Shown: piece by piece, positions 1 to 9,540 of the stretch | Numbering within the stretch: position 1 is the stretch's first letter | Layout: every line of letters starts with the position of its first letter | From: Candidatus Copromonas faecavium (nom. illeg.) | GTDB lineage: Bacteria; Bacillota; Clostridia; Lachnospirales; Lachnospiraceae | NCBI GenBank assembly: GCA_018712915.1 | Contig: DVGC01000038.1 | Span: 1 to 64,000 of the forward strand | Length of the DNA: 64,000 bases | Reading direction: 5' to 3' | Translations under genes and position numbers: made by a program | Notes under the pieces: model-generated | The model's input: the letters and a program-made list of their open reading frames with translations, nothing else | Told to the model about the DNA's origin: nothing | The model's database searches: none

Positions 1-33
<33 letters not shown>

Positions 34-112
34 CCGCCGATATTGAAATCAGCATATGAAGCCATTGCATAATGGCCATTCAATTTATGATCTTCCGGTT
101 TTCCGAAAGAAC

Positions 113-194
113 TGGGCGGAGGTGGATTCGAACCACCGAAGCAAGTTGCAGCAGATTTACAGTCTGTCCCCTTTGGCCACTCGGGAATCCGCCC
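113..194 (-). tRNA. tRNA-Tyr (GTA anticodon)
   Basis: This is an 82-nt class II tRNA on the minus strand. The acceptor strands GGGCGGA and TCCGCCC pair and are followed by discriminator A. The anticodon loop reads CTGTAAA, giving anticodon GTA. A long variable arm and a T-loop with GGTTCGAATCC are visible. No CCA is encoded at the 3' end. It sits 38 bp downstream of the amylase gene. Confidence 0.96.
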
Positions 195-232
195 ATTCAC
201 TCTGACAAGTCAAAATGATAGCACAAAAGTGC

Positions 233-2278
233 CTAAAGATCAAGCTGTTTTTCCTCAAAAATCATAGAACTGTTGGGACCTATCTCCACTTCCAGCATAC
301 CGTCATAAACCGGGTAGGAAAGCATCCCTGCATTATAACGCTCCTCATTGGTTTCCATGACCCGCTCCATGGCATTACCGGTTACCTCGGCCTCCCAGAC
401 CGGAATCCGCAGCTTCTGAGAGTAACTCTCACTGTTTACCACAACCACGCCTCTGGCCTGTTCATCAAATCTGCCATAGGCAATCACACCATTTTCCGCA
501 GTCAGCCATTTAAACGCTCCGGTCCGAAATGCGGAATTTCCCCTCCGGATGTCAATCAGATACCGGTGAAATTCCGTCAGCTCATGATTTTCCCTGCCCC
601 AGGGGAAGGTCCGCCGGTTATCCGGATCGGTCCAGCCGCAGAGCCCGGCCTCATCCCCATAATAAATCGTAGGCGCTCCCGGCCATGTCATCTGGATCAC
701 AACCGCCGAGCGGAAAATTCCATAATTAATCCCCTCTGAGGCTGCAGCAGCCCCCGCCGTATGAAGCCTTCCAATTTTCTGGTTGGTTCTTGTCAGGAAC
801 CTGGAATGGTCATGATTGGACAGCTCGTTCATGGCAGCCATCAAAGAAGGCGTCTGCATCCGGCTCATTTTATACAGCATAGTGCTCATAAACGCCTGGC
901 TGTTCCGGAACAAATGGGGTTCTGAACGGTCACTGTGCTTTTCCAGCCCGGTCAAAAACCAGGATACCGGCTCCATAAAAGCATCATAATTCATAACCGT
1001 ATCCCACTGATCCCCTTCCAGCCAGGAGGATACATCCCCGTAATGCTCCGCAAGAATCAGCGCATCCGGGTTGGTTTCCTTTACAACCTTCCTAAAATCC
1101 CTCCAGAAGCGGTGATTCATCTCCGGAGAATGGCCCAGATCGGCGGCCACATCCAGCCGCCAGCCATCCACGGAATACGGAGGCGACAACCACTTTTTTG
1201 CCACATCCAGAATATACTGATACAGGATGTCAGATCCCTCATAATTTAACTTCGGCAGGGTATCATGCCCCCACCAGCCCTCATAAGAGGTATTATCCGG
1301 CCATCCGTCAGGATTTTTAAAGGAAAAGAAATCCCGGTAAGGGCTGTCCGCGCTGACATAGGCCCCCGGTGCATAGCGGCCGCTTTTCTGGTAAATTTTC
1401 TCCCGATCCAGCCATTTGTTGAAGGAACCGCAATGATTAAATACGCCGTCCAGAATCAGACGCATCCCCCGTTTGTGAACCTCTTCCACAAACTTTGCAA
1501 AAAAGGCGTCGCTGGCTGAAAGATTTTCCTCCGCTGCCGTCCGGACCGAATAACGCTCCGCTTCCTTATTATCGTTGGCACTGTCCTCCACCAGCCGCCC
1601 CTCATCCCGGACAATCACGCCATAATGCGGATCGATATGTTCATAATCCTGGCAGTCATACTTATGGTTGGAGGGGGAGACAAATACAGGACTCAGATAC
1701 AGAACCTCCACCTTCAGGCTCTGAAGATAATCCAGCTTGTCAAGGATTCCCTGGAGATCTCCTCCGTAAAACCGGTCCACATCCAGAACAGACAAACCTT
1801 CCTCCCAGTTTTCCACCTTGGTTACGGGAAATCCAATATAAACATATTCATCTGACAGCACATCATTGGACGGATCGCCGTTGCAGAACCGATCCACAAA
1901 GATCTGGTACATTACTGCGCCCTTGGCCCATTGAGGCACATGGAACCCGGGTGTGATGGCAAACATGCACTGACGCTCCATATTATCCGAAAATCCGAGA
2001 CGGGTATAGGTGCAGACCTCCTCCCCGTTTGTTATCTCAAAATAAAAAAGAAGGGGGGAATCCCCCACGGTTATTGTCGTTTCATAATAATCAAACCGGC
2101 CGGCCGTTGTTTTTTTCTTCAGTTCTATCCGTTCTGCGCTGTCCGCAAAAACGAGAAAAACATGCTCCGCATCATCCGCCGCCGTCCGGAAACGCAGGCA
2201 GACCTCATCCCCTGCATCCGGTTCTTCCGGGCATCTGTATTCCCTGGTCTCATCACAAAATAGCGCTGCTTTTATCAT
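233..2278 (-). CDS. GH13 alpha-amylase family glycosidase (neopullulanase/cyclomaltodextrinase-like)
   Basis: A 681-aa cytoplasmic enzyme (no signal peptide) that should hydrolyse alpha-1,4/1,6-glucans or maltodextrins. Residues 1 to about 105 form a beta-rich N-terminal domain like CBM34. The (beta/alpha)8 domain follows with the classic GH13 regions: DGVFNH near 277, DGWRLDVA near 371 (nucleophile Asp about 376), the acid/base Glu in LAEHYGD near 411, and NHD near 488. A short beta domain ends the protein. The N-domain plus length of about 680 fits neopullulanase, maltogenic amylase or cyclomaltodextrinase; exact specificity cannot be told. The start ATG has GGGAGG about 9 nt upstream. The gene stands alone, bounded by a terminator upstream and tRNA genes downstream. 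Confidence 0.92.
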   Translation of the reverse strand: MIKAALFCDETREYRCPEEPDAGDEVCLRFRTAADDAEHVFLVFADSAERIELKKKTTAGRFDYYETTITVGDSPLLFYFEITNGEEVCTYTRLGFSDNMERQCMFAITPGFHVPQWAKGAVMYQIFVDRFCNGDPSNDVLSDEYVYIGFPVTKVENWEEGLSVLDVDRFYGGDLQGILDKLDYLQSLKVEVLYLSPVFVSPSNHKYDCQDYEHIDPHYGVIVRDEGRLVEDSANDNKEAERYSVRTAAEENLSASDAFFAKFVEEVHKRGMRLILDGVFNHCGSFNKWLDREKIYQKSGRYAPGAYVSADSPYRDFFSFKNPDGWPDNTSYEGWWGHDTLPKLNYEGSDILYQYILDVAKKWLSPPYSVDGWRLDVAADLGHSPEMNHRFWRDFRKVVKETNPDALILAEHYGDVSSWLEGDQWDTVMNYDAFMEPVSWFLTGLEKHSDRSEPHLFRNSQAFMSTMLYKMSRMQTPSLMAAMNELSNHDHSRFLTRTNQKIGRLHTAGAAAASEGINYGIFRSAVVIQMTWPGAPTIYYGDEAGLCGWTDPDNRRTFPWGRENHELTEFHRYLIDIRRGNSAFRTGAFKWLTAENGVIAYGRFDEQARGVVVVNSESYSQKLRIPVWEAEVTGNAMERVMETNEERYNAGMLSYPVYDGMLEVEIGPNSSMIFEEKQLDL

Positions 2279-2346
2279 CTATACAGGCCTCCCTCATCGT
2301 CAGCCGCATCATTTTCCCCATTAACATTTTTAACGAATACAAATCT

Positions 2347-2352
2347 ATTATA
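2347..2352 (-). promoter_or_regulatory. Candidate -10 element for the amylase gene
   Basis: A perfect TATAAT on the minus strand lies about 70 bp upstream of the amylase start. No good -35 box is seen at 16-18 bp, so it may depend on an activator or be chance in AT-rich DNA. Together with the terminator at 2450-2481 it accounts for part of the 442-bp gap between ftsH and the amylase gene. I see nothing else recognisable in the AT-rich stretch 2500-2720. Confidence 0.4.
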
Positions 2353-2445
2353 CAGGATACGCAAAGGATTTGCACGTTATTTCTGAAATTATGACATTTT
2401 TCATCCCTGCATGGTGAATGATTCCTTCCCTTCGGCTTTTTTGCA

Positions 2446-2482
2446 GAAAAAGGGCCGGCGGGGAATCGCCGGCCCTTTTCGG
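2446..2482 (-). terminator. Rho-independent terminator after ftsH
   Basis: A perfect GC-rich hairpin with arms AAAAGGGCCGGCG and CGCCGGCCCTTTT around a 6-nt loop. On the minus strand it is followed by a run of five T. It lies about 240 bp downstream of the ftsH stop and upstream of the amylase gene. It could act in both directions, since the plus strand also has four T. Confidence 0.8.
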
Positions 2483-2720
2483 AAAAGGTATTATGTCTCT
2501 TATGGGGTATAGCAAAAACTATATAATGTATTGGGGGGGTTACGTGTAGTAATATAACATAGGTTCCCGAATCAGTGTGCACAAACTTTCACAGATACCA
2601 AAAAAAAATTTGTTTAAATTGACTTTTCCCTCTTGACATTTGTGGGAATTTAACATTACAAAACTTTTTTAAGTATTTTCCTATGTTTCTTTTGCACATG
2701 ACCCCAAAAACTTAATTATC

Positions 2721-4559
2721 TTAAACTACCGTTTCCTTTCCCGTTTTCTCAAAGAGAGTATCAAATTCTTCTCTTCCGATCTTCTCTTTTTCAATTAAAA
2801 GCTCACAGCATTGGTGAAGCACCGCTTCTTTGGAAAGAATAATCTGTTTTGCCTTTTCATAGCATTCATCAATGATCCTCTTAACCTCGCTGTCGATTTC
2901 CGAGGCCACCTCCTCGCCGTAGCTTCTGGTATGTGCCAGATCCCGGCCGATGAATACCTCATTATCGTCGCTTCCATAGTTAATCATACCGATTCGGTCA
3001 GACATGCCGTACTGAGTCACCATGGCCCGGGCAATGGAAGTCGCCTGCTTGATGTCCTGGGATGCGCCTGTGGTTACATCGCCAAAAATAATCTCCTCTG
3101 CAATCCGGCCGCCGAGAGCCACCATAATGGTCTGAAGCATCTTTCCCTTGGTGTTGAACATCTCGTCTTTTTCCGGCAGCGGCATCGTATATCCGGCTGC
3201 TCCCATTCCCGTGGGAATGATGGAAATGGTGTGAACCGGTCCTACATCCGGCAGCTCATGGAATAAAATCGCATGACCGGCTTCATGATAGGCGGTAATC
3301 TTCTTTTCCTTTTCGGAAATCACCTTGCTCTTTTTCTCGGCACCAATTCCCACTTTCACGAAAGCCTGCTCAATATCTGCCTGTTCAATATAACGGCGCG
3401 CCTTTTTCGCTGCCAGAATCGCCGCCTCATTCAAAAGATTCTCCAGATCCGCGCCGGTAAATCCGGCCGTCGTCTGGGCAATCTTCTTTAAATCCACATC
3501 ATCGCCCAGAGGCTTATCCTTGGCATGAACCATCAGAATTTCCTCACGGCCCTTAATGTCCGGACGCCCAACGGCAACCTTTCTGTCGAACCGGCCCGGA
3601 CGCAGAATCGCCGGATCCAGAATATCCACCCGGTTGGTGGCTGCCATCACAATGATTCCCTCATTGATTCCAAAGCCGTCCATCTCCACAAGAAGCTGGT
3701 TTAACGTCTGCTCTCTCTCGTCGTGACCGCCGCCCATACCGGTTCCCCGCCGTCTGGCTACCGCATCAATTTCATCGATAAAAACAATGCAGGGAGCATT
3801 TTTCTTGGCATCCTCAAACAGGTCACGGACACGGGAGGCACCGACACCCACAAACATTTCCACAAAGTCCGAACCGGAAATAGAAAAGAAGGGAACGCCG
3901 GCTTCCCCGGCCACCGCCTTGGCAAGAAGAGTTTTTCCCGTTCCAGGCGGGCCCACCAAAAGGACTCCCTTGGGGATCCGGGCTCCCACATCCGTATATT
4001 TTTTCGGATTTTTAAGGAAATCTACGATTTCCTCAAGCTCCTCTTTTTCCTCCTCCAGTCCGGCCACTTTAGAGAAGTTCACCGAATTGGTGCGGCTCAT
4101 CCTGGCCCGGCTTTTTCCGAAGTTCATCATCTTCGCATTGCCTCCGCCGCCGCTGCTGACTTTGGCATTCATATACATGAACATGAACATAATCACAACC
4201 GCAGAAATTGCCACCGGAAGGATAATGGACACCAGATAATTATCCTGAGGAACATTTTCCATGGTATAATCTATGCCGTTTTCGTTAAACAGGGTTTCCA
4301 TTTCCGTTACATCCGAAACGGCTACCACCGTTTTATCCCCGTCCCTAAGCCAAATCTCCAGCGAACCGGTAGGCGGCTGCTGATTCTGGTTAATCTGAAC
4401 AAACTCGATGGCGTCATTCTCCACCGCCACCATAAACTCCTGATGCGTCATTTCATCGCCGAACAGGCCGGTCTGCTGGGTCAGGCTCGATGCCAAAAGG
4501 ATCAACACCATCACCAGCAGAATCAGGCCCACCGCGCGAAACTGCTGATTCTGTTTCAA
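2721..4559 (-). CDS. ftsH: ATP-dependent zinc metalloprotease FtsH
   Basis: Membrane-anchored AAA+ protease of 612 aa that degrades misfolded or regulatory membrane and cytosolic proteins. Order: TM1 (about 8-26), short extracytoplasmic domain, TM2 (about 109-130), a Gly/Lys linker, AAA+ domain with Walker A GPPGTGKT (203-210) and Walker B VFIDEID (about 259-265), the second region of homology, and an M41 peptidase domain with the zinc motif HEAGH (about 425-429) and a downstream Asp ligand. The start is a TTG preceded by GGAGG 7 nt upstream. It lies 12 bp after hpt, as in many Firmicutes (tilS-hpt-ftsH), and is probably co-transcribed with it. Confidence 0.98.
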   Translation of the reverse strand: MKQNQQFRAVGLILLVMVLILLASSLTQQTGLFGDEMTHQEFMVAVENDAIEFVQINQNQQPPTGSLEIWLRDGDKTVVAVSDVTEMETLFNENGIDYTMENVPQDNYLVSIILPVAISAVVIMFMFMYMNAKVSSGGGGNAKMMNFGKSRARMSRTNSVNFSKVAGLEEEKEELEEIVDFLKNPKKYTDVGARIPKGVLLVGPPGTGKTLLAKAVAGEAGVPFFSISGSDFVEMFVGVGASRVRDLFEDAKKNAPCIVFIDEIDAVARRRGTGMGGGHDEREQTLNQLLVEMDGFGINEGIIVMAATNRVDILDPAILRPGRFDRKVAVGRPDIKGREEILMVHAKDKPLGDDVDLKKIAQTTAGFTGADLENLLNEAAILAAKKARRYIEQADIEQAFVKVGIGAEKKSKVISEKEKKITAYHEAGHAILFHELPDVGPVHTISIIPTGMGAAGYTMPLPEKDEMFNTKGKMLQTIMVALGGRIAEEIIFGDVTTGASQDIKQATSIARAMVTQYGMSDRIGMINYGSDDNEVFIGRDLAHTRSYGEEVASEIDSEVKRIIDECYEKAKQIILSKEAVLHQCCELLIEKEKIGREEFDTLFEKTGKETVV

Positions 4560-4571
4560 CTGGCTGCCTCC

Positions 4572-5096
4572 TTACTGCTCCACAACTCCAATATAGGGAA
4601 GATTGCGGTATTTCTGGTCATAGTCCAGGCCGTAGCCTACGACAAATTCATCCGGAATGGTAAAACAGGTATAATCCACTTTGACCTGCTTTTTCACACG
4701 CCGCTCCGGCTTGTCAAGCAGGGTGCAAAGTCGGATGGACTTGGGATTTCTCTGCTTCAAAATCTCAATCAGATAAGCCAGAGTCCTTCCGGAATCGATA
4801 ATATCCTCCACAATAAGGACTTCCTTTCCCGCCAATGGCTGGTCCAAATCCTTTACGATTTTTACCACACCGGAGGATTCTGTTCCGCTGCCATAACTGG
4901 ATACGCACATAAAGTCCAGACTTACCGGAACCGTCAGGCGCTTGGCCAGCTCACAGGTAAAAAATACGCCGCCTTTCAGAATACAAATCAGATGAACCTC
5001 TTTTCCCGCATAATCCCGGTTAATCTCTCCGGCAATCTCCCGGATCCGGTTATCCACTTCTTCTTCACTGAGCAGCACACGAATTTTATCCGCCAT
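4572..5096 (-). CDS. hpt: Hypoxanthine phosphoribosyltransferase
   Basis: Purine salvage enzyme converting hypoxanthine (and guanine) plus PRPP to IMP/GMP in the cytosol. The PRPP-binding motif VLIVEDIIDSGRTL is intact and the length (174 aa) is typical. I place the start at the ATG encoding MADKIRVLL because an AAAGGAG site lies 6-8 nt upstream; a longer in-frame extension to 5126 lacks this. The start overlaps the last 11 bp of tilS, so translation is probably coupled. Next gene is ftsH. Confidence 0.96.
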   Translation of the reverse strand: MADKIRVLLSEEEVDNRIREIAGEINRDYAGKEVHLICILKGGVFFTCELAKRLTVPVSLDFMCVSSYGSGTESSGVVKIVKDLDQPLAGKEVLIVEDIIDSGRTLAYLIEILKQRNPKSIRLCTLLDKPERRVKKQVKVDYTCFTIPDEFVVGYGLDYDQKYRNLPYIGVVEQ

Positions 5097-6597
5097 GGTT
5101 TTCTCCTTTGCCTGCGGATACTTCAAGAATCCGCTTCGTTGTCTTTGTCACCTTATAATATTCGCTGATCCGGCAGCCAATCACCCACAGAACATGATTT
5201 TCCGCTGTCAGAAGCAGAATCTGCTCCCGCTGCCCGGCAGGAATTTTCTGGTCAATAAAATAGCGCCGGAGCATCTTTTTTCCTCCGCCCGCCAGTTCCA
5301 GAAAATCGCCTTCCCTTCTTGTCCGGATCGATAACGTATCTTTTATTTTATCATAATCAAACCATTTCGTATACTGGTTTTTCGGAATTTCTCCGGCTTT
5401 TTCCGCGGAAAAAACGCAGAAACGAAAGAGCCATCCGCCGGCTTCCACGGTCATTCCAGCCGTATCCTGTTTTTCTTCCTGCCCGGTCAGTCCATTCAGA
5501 TTCACAGGCCGCTCCAACTCATCCCCGGATACTGGTTTTCCAGGCATCTTCGCCGTCTGTTGATTCCCGTATGGTTCTTCTTTGGCAGGAAAAACTTTCA
5601 CGTTTTCATAATCACGAACCGCAGTCAGTCCGCCCGGCAAATTCGTCTGACAGCCGCCCCCTGGGCCGTCCAGAGCCAAAACCGCCTGTACATGACGCTC
5701 TGTGATATCCCGCATCTTTCCGGATACCTCCCGGATCAGCGCACGGATCAGATAGCTTCTTACCGGCTCCGGCTGGCTGTCCAGAATTTCCGTCGGAAGG
5801 CAGCCCGGAGCCATTCCGGCATCACGCGCTTTTCTCAGCAATTCTTCTGCCAGTTTCTCAAAATAATCATCGGCCTCAGATGCAAGACGGGCCAGCCTGA
5901 CCACGTGCTCTGCTGCCTGTTCATTGAGATTTTTCTGCACCCAGGGCAGCAGCTCATTTCGGATCCGGTTCCTCTGATAGGCATTTTCCCCGTTGGTGGA
6001 ATCCTCGCACCAGCAAATCCCGTTTTCTCTCAGGCAATCCTCAATCTCCGCTCTGGAAAGGCCTAAAAGAGGACGAATTATCCTTCCTCTTACCGGACGG
6101 ATGCCTCCAAGCCCCTTAAGTCCCGTTCCGCGAAACAGGTTTAAAAGAACTGTTTCTGCCTGATCCTCTCTGTGATGTGCCGTGGCAATCTTTTCAAAGG
6201 AAAGTTCATCCGCCAGCTGCTCCAGATGGCGGTAACGAAGGACACGCCCGGCCTCTTCCGCAGAGATTCCATGCTCTTTTCCGTAGGCACTCACATCTTC
6301 ATGGGCAGAATAGAACGGGACCTCCAGCCGGCTGCAAAGCTCCCTCACATACGCCTCATCCCGGTCGGCCTCCTCCCCCCGGATACCATGGTGCAAATGG
6401 AACGCGGCCAGGCGAATGGACAGCTCATCCTTAAGAAGCCAGAGCAAAAAAAGAAGGCATACGGAATCGGCGCCGCCCGAAACCGCTGCAAGGACGCCGT
6501 CTCCGTCCGCCATGTGCAGTTCCCTCATAAAGGATAAAACCTGGAGCTTCAGCAATCTTGTCCGGTTCTTTTCTGATTTTTTACGCCGGTTTTCCAT
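5086..6597 (-). CDS. tilS: tRNA(Ile)-lysidine synthase
   Basis: Modifies C34 of the tRNA-Ile that reads AUA to lysidine using ATP and lysine; essential in most bacteria. The N-terminal PP-loop is clear (SGGADSV), followed by ATP-PPase signatures (HHGIRGEEADRDE, ATAHHREDQAETVL) and C-terminal TilS substrate-binding domains (TRREGDFLEL near the end). I choose the ATG encoding MENRRKKSE (503 aa). The frame is open 42 codons further, to 6723, but that stretch is a pure K/R/E/G low-complexity translation of a polypurine tract. The 3' end overlaps hpt. Confidence 0.93.
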   Translation of the reverse strand: MENRRKKSEKNRTRLLKLQVLSFMRELHMADGDGVLAAVSGGADSVCLLFLLWLLKDELSIRLAAFHLHHGIRGEEADRDEAYVRELCSRLEVPFYSAHEDVSAYGKEHGISAEEAGRVLRYRHLEQLADELSFEKIATAHHREDQAETVLLNLFRGTGLKGLGGIRPVRGRIIRPLLGLSRAEIEDCLRENGICWCEDSTNGENAYQRNRIRNELLPWVQKNLNEQAAEHVVRLARLASEADDYFEKLAEELLRKARDAGMAPGCLPTEILDSQPEPVRSYLIRALIREVSGKMRDITERHVQAVLALDGPGGGCQTNLPGGLTAVRDYENVKVFPAKEEPYGNQQTAKMPGKPVSGDELERPVNLNGLTGQEEKQDTAGMTVEAGGWLFRFCVFSAEKAGEIPKNQYTKWFDYDKIKDTLSIRTRREGDFLELAGGGKKMLRRYFIDQKIPAGQREQILLLTAENHVLWVIGCRISEYYKVTKTTKRILEVSAGKGENHGG

Positions 6598-6821
6598 CTG
6601 AATCCCTCTGCCCTCTTCTTTTTTGTTCTCTTCCCGCTCTGTCTTTCCTTCCCTTCTTCCGTCCCGTTTTCCTTCCTTCCCTTCCCCTCTCTTTTCTTTC
6701 CTCTGTTCCTTCATTCCTGCCATATCCTCCCGGCCCTTTCTCTTTTCCGTCTCCGTCTGGCTGCTTTTTCTATGGTTCTCTTCATTCTTTTCTCCCGCTT
6801 CCCTGCTGCTCTTCCCTGCCC
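6598..6821. repeat. Polypyrimidine/polypurine tract between spoIIE and tilS
   Basis: About 220 bp of almost uninterrupted pyrimidines on the plus strand (purines on the coding minus strand), broken only by scattered purines. No exact period is evident. Any reading frame through it gives K/R/E/G-rich low-complexity peptide, so I regard it as non-coding or as a doubtful extension of tilS. Similar tracts occur at 26508-26828 and 44978-45157. Confidence 0.7.
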
Positions 6822-8237
6822 CTATTTCCCGTAAATTCCGCCAACCAGCACGGTCATATCATCTTTCGGTTCCCCTTCAAAAGACAATGCGAAAGTAAGG
6901 ATCATCTCCGCTATTTCCTGGGGGCCTCCCCTGGGAAGACCGGCAAGGAAATCCCGAAAGGCCGCTTCCTTCTCCTCCCCGGGCATGGCATCCAGAATTC
7001 CGTCGCTGACCATCACCACCAGATCGCCGTCCCACAGCTTCCTTGAAAGCAGCACAGGTTCCACCGGATTTAAGATACCTGCCGGAACCGTCTCTGATTC
7101 CAGCGTTTCCACCGAATCCTGACTGATAACAAAGGAGGCAGGCGCGCCCAGCTTCATGGCTTCCATCACCCCGGAATATAAGTCCATCAGACACAAATCC
7201 AGTGTTGCCGGACGCTCACTGGAACCAGTTAAAAGCAGAACGGTGTTGACCAGCTTCAATGCCGCTCTGGCAGAAAATCCTGTCTCCAGGAGCTGTTCCA
7301 TCAAATCAATGACTTTGCCGCTGTCTTCATTGGCCAGTCTGCCGCTGCCCATACCATCGGAAAGACTCATAATCGCCTGTCCGGGCAGCCCGCTTTTAAA
7401 GGTATAGCTGTCACCGGAAACTTCCTCTCCCTCCCTTGGAGTCCTGGAAGAACCGAACAGCACCCGGTAATTTCCCTCCTCCACAAATCGGAAAGCCGCC
7501 GAATTTCTCGTAATGATCGTCTTTCCGCCCCTGGAGGGCCGGAAGCTTCCCTTTACAGCCCGTCCCAAAAGATCTGCCGCGTCCCTGGCCGTTATGCAGC
7601 GGCCATTGGTTGTTCTTGCATTTAAAAAAATTTCCCGCCTCTGGTTCTCATACTGAAGTACCAGAAGATTTTCCACGGCAACCCTTCGTTTTCGGAGTGC
7701 ATTCCGGATATCCAGTTCCATGGCTGCCGTCACGTCTGCCGCCTGCTCCATCTGGCCGGAAAACTCCTCCAGAATATCGGCCATCTCCTGAAACTGTACC
7801 ATCACCGCGTCCCGGCTTTCCAGAAACCGGCTTTTCCAGGTCAGGTTCATGGTGGCCCGTCCCAGATTCCGGTTCAGCTGATTCAGATAATCCGCTTTTC
7901 TTCTGCAGGTTTCCAAAAACCGCCTGGGCATGTCCACATAATCCACGGCTCCTTTTTTCTCAAAGGTTCTCAGCAGGTAATAAAGATAATAATTTTCTTC
8001 CCCATCCTCCCTGCGGCATTCCCCGCGGATTCCGCATTTTTCACATTCTCCGCACACCATGGCGGCTGCGGCCTCCATGGCTGCAATCCCGTCCTCCCTG
8101 GAGAGGCCATATTCGTTTTCCCGTCCGCCAAAAGCCTTGGACAGTCCCGCAAAGGACTCTGCCATCTCTCTTAATCGCCTGGCCGTGTAAGCGTTGACAT
8201 CCGCTGTATCCTTATGTACCGCCCGCCTTTTCAACAC
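6822..8237 (-). CDS. spoIIE: SpoIIE-type PP2C serine phosphatase, short soluble form
   Basis: In the forespore SpoIIE dephosphorylates SpoIIAA, which leads to sigma-F activation. The C-terminal half carries the PP2C/SpoIIE fold (SGDSYTF, SDGMGSG, DLCLMDLYSG, VMVSDGILDA, KDDMTVLVGG), with metal-binding Asp residues in the SDGMGSG and VSDGILD motifs. The N-terminal half has a cysteine cluster CxxCxxCx5C. At 471 aa it is far shorter than the roughly 800-aa Bacillus protein, and the multi-pass membrane domain is absent. I set the start at GTG (8237), with AGGAGG 9 nt upstream; an ATG eight codons earlier has a weaker site. The place after divIC and before tilS is the usual spoIIE locus. Confidence 0.87.
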   Translation of the reverse strand: MLKRRAVHKDTADVNAYTARRLREMAESFAGLSKAFGGRENEYGLSREDGIAAMEAAAAMVCGECEKCGIRGECRREDGEENYYLYYLLRTFEKKGAVDYVDMPRRFLETCRRKADYLNQLNRNLGRATMNLTWKSRFLESRDAVMVQFQEMADILEEFSGQMEQAADVTAAMELDIRNALRKRRVAVENLLVLQYENQRREIFLNARTTNGRCITARDAADLLGRAVKGSFRPSRGGKTIITRNSAAFRFVEEGNYRVLFGSSRTPREGEEVSGDSYTFKSGLPGQAIMSLSDGMGSGRLANEDSGKVIDLMEQLLETGFSARAALKLVNTVLLLTGSSERPATLDLCLMDLYSGVMEAMKLGAPASFVISQDSVETLESETVPAGILNPVEPVLLSRKLWDGDLVVMVSDGILDAMPGEEKEAAFRDFLAGLPRGGPQEIAEMILTFALSFEGEPKDDMTVLVGGIYGK

Positions 8238-8346
8238 AAAAAAATCCCTCCTAACCTGCATACTGTCGCTCCATACAGTATATACAGGCAGTCGGGAAAT
8301 GTCTGTCGAATCCCCGGACAGAAGTCAGAAAATCTCCTGACAAAAT

Positions 8347-8676
8347 CTACTGGGAATCATCAGCCTTAAACAAAATCTCGTCCTTATTGACCAGGCCCAG
8401 CTTCTCCTTGGCAACCTTCTCCACGTACTGCTTGGTCTGGACATAAATCCGGTACTCTTCCAGTTCTTCCGCCCGCGCTTCTTCCTGCGCCTTGGTCTTT
8501 TCCAGGTTCTGTTCCCGGACTGCATATTCCTGCTCCTTCGCTCTGAGGGAAGCTGTACCCACATGGATCACAACACCCAGGCTCATGACAACCATCGTAA
8601 TTCCGATTAGCGCCATGCGGTTTCCCCAGCTGGCTCTTGATTTTCTTTTATTTCTTCTGTTGCTGCCTGCTCCCAT
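8347..8676 (-). CDS. divIC: Septum formation initiator, DivIC/FtsB family
   Basis: Small bitopic division protein of 109 aa. A basic N-terminus is followed by one TM helix (about 21-42), a coiled coil rich in E/K/Q, and the family motif around EKVAKEKLGLVNKDEI. It joins FtsL and the other divisome proteins at the septum. The start overlaps the yabQ end by 29 bp. The putative Shine-Dalgarno GGGAGG is only 2 nt before the ATG, so a slightly different start is possible. Location between yabQ and spoIIE is the conserved order in sporulating Firmicutes. Confidence 0.92.
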   Translation of the reverse strand: MGAGSNRRNKRKSRASWGNRMALIGITMVVMSLGVVIHVGTASLRAKEQEYAVREQNLEKTKAQEEARAEELEEYRIYVQTKQYVEKVAKEKLGLVNKDEILFKADDSQ

Positions 8677-9034
8677 GTCCTCCCTCTTTTCCCCAGGGTT
8701 TTCTGTGTCTTATTTTCATTTTAATCCATCTGCCTGCGTTTTTCAAGAGGCCAAGCACAGTTCTGCTGACAATTCTGTCATATAAAACCATGGAAAGAAA
8801 CGCGCACACCAGGATATAGGCCCGTATAACGCCGCTGTTTTCCCAGAAAAGCAGGGAAAAGGTCATCCAGGCACAAAAAAGGCAGTAAAAAAAATCCTCC
8901 ATCCCCATCCAGAAATTTCCATGGGGAATCAGAAGGCGAAACAGTCTGAGCAGATCGTAAGCCGCCATCAGAAGAATCCCCAAAAGGAAGCTCATGGCCA
9001 TTAATTCCAGTTCCATCCCTATCGACGCGCTCAA
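8648..9034 (-). CDS. yabQ: Spore cortex biosynthesis protein YabQ
   Basis: Polytopic membrane protein needed for spore cortex formation in Bacillus; it acts in the mother cell. I see three to four hydrophobic segments and a basic C-terminal tail (128 aa). I favour the TTG at 9034 because GGGAGG lies 6 nt upstream. A TTG further up (9052) and an internal ATG lack such a site. It is followed by overlapping divIC and preceded by yabP. Confidence 0.88.
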   Translation of the reverse strand: MSASIGMELELMAMSFLLGILLMAAYDLLRLFRLLIPHGNFWMGMEDFFYCLFCAWMTFSLLFWENSGVIRAYILVCAFLSMVLYDRIVSRTVLGLLKNAGRWIKMKIRHRKPWGKEGGHGSRQQQKK

Positions 9035-9141
9035 TTCTTCCCTCCCAGACAACCCTGTTTGTCAGCATTCTGCCTTTCCAGACACCTTACCGTTCAGCTT
9101 CCCGTTCCCTTTGAACACAGCCAGACTCTCACTGAAAAATC

Positions 9142-9423
9142 TCACTTAAACAGTCGGGCAAAAAACGGCTGAGATGATTTCCTGAACCCCTCTCCTGAGG
9201 AATAGACCAGGCTGTCCGGACGGCCTTCGATATCAATCTCTCCCTTGTCCAGAGTCAGTCTGCTGACATGGAGGTCTTTTCCCTTTATGGTAAGCATGCC
9301 CATGTCCGTATCAAGAACAATGGTATTTTCATCAAAAGAAATGACGTCCAGAATCCCTGTTAAACTTCCCCGGTTCCTGTCGTTTAACACAACCTGATGG
9401 GAAAGCCCTGTTTTTTCTTCCAT
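9142..9423 (-). CDS. yabP: Sporulation protein YabP
   Basis: A 93-aa protein of the YabP/YqfC family (SHQVVLNDRNRGSLTG, IKGKDLHVSRL), needed with YabQ for cortex assembly in the mother cell. The start has AGGAGGT about 8 nt upstream. The 117-bp gap before it contains AT-rich sequence that might hold a sigma-E promoter (GAATAAAT about 14 bp from ATATACTT), but the match is loose. Gene order rqcP-yabP-yabQ-divIC is conserved in sporulating clostridia. Confidence 0.92.
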   Translation of the reverse strand: MEEKTGLSHQVVLNDRNRGSLTGILDVISFDENTIVLDTDMGMLTIKGKDLHVSRLTLDKGEIDIEGRPDSLVYSSGEGFRKSSQPFFARLFK

Positions 9424-9540
9424 AAAAAAAACCTCCTGACATACTTATTCTGTTTAAGTATATTAGAAGGTTTTCTGATTTATTCATAAAAATTAAGCAG
9501 CGGGCCGCATCCTTTGCAAAAATGCCCTTTCCATTTCCGG

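Noticed and set aside
2253-2582. 109-aa minus-strand frame upstream of the amylase gene
   Set aside because: It runs through a perfect terminator hairpin and AT-rich promoter DNA and resembles nothing known.
3723-5168. 481-aa plus-strand open frame over ftsH and hpt
   Set aside because: Antisense to two genes with full motifs; composition is typical of a shadow frame.
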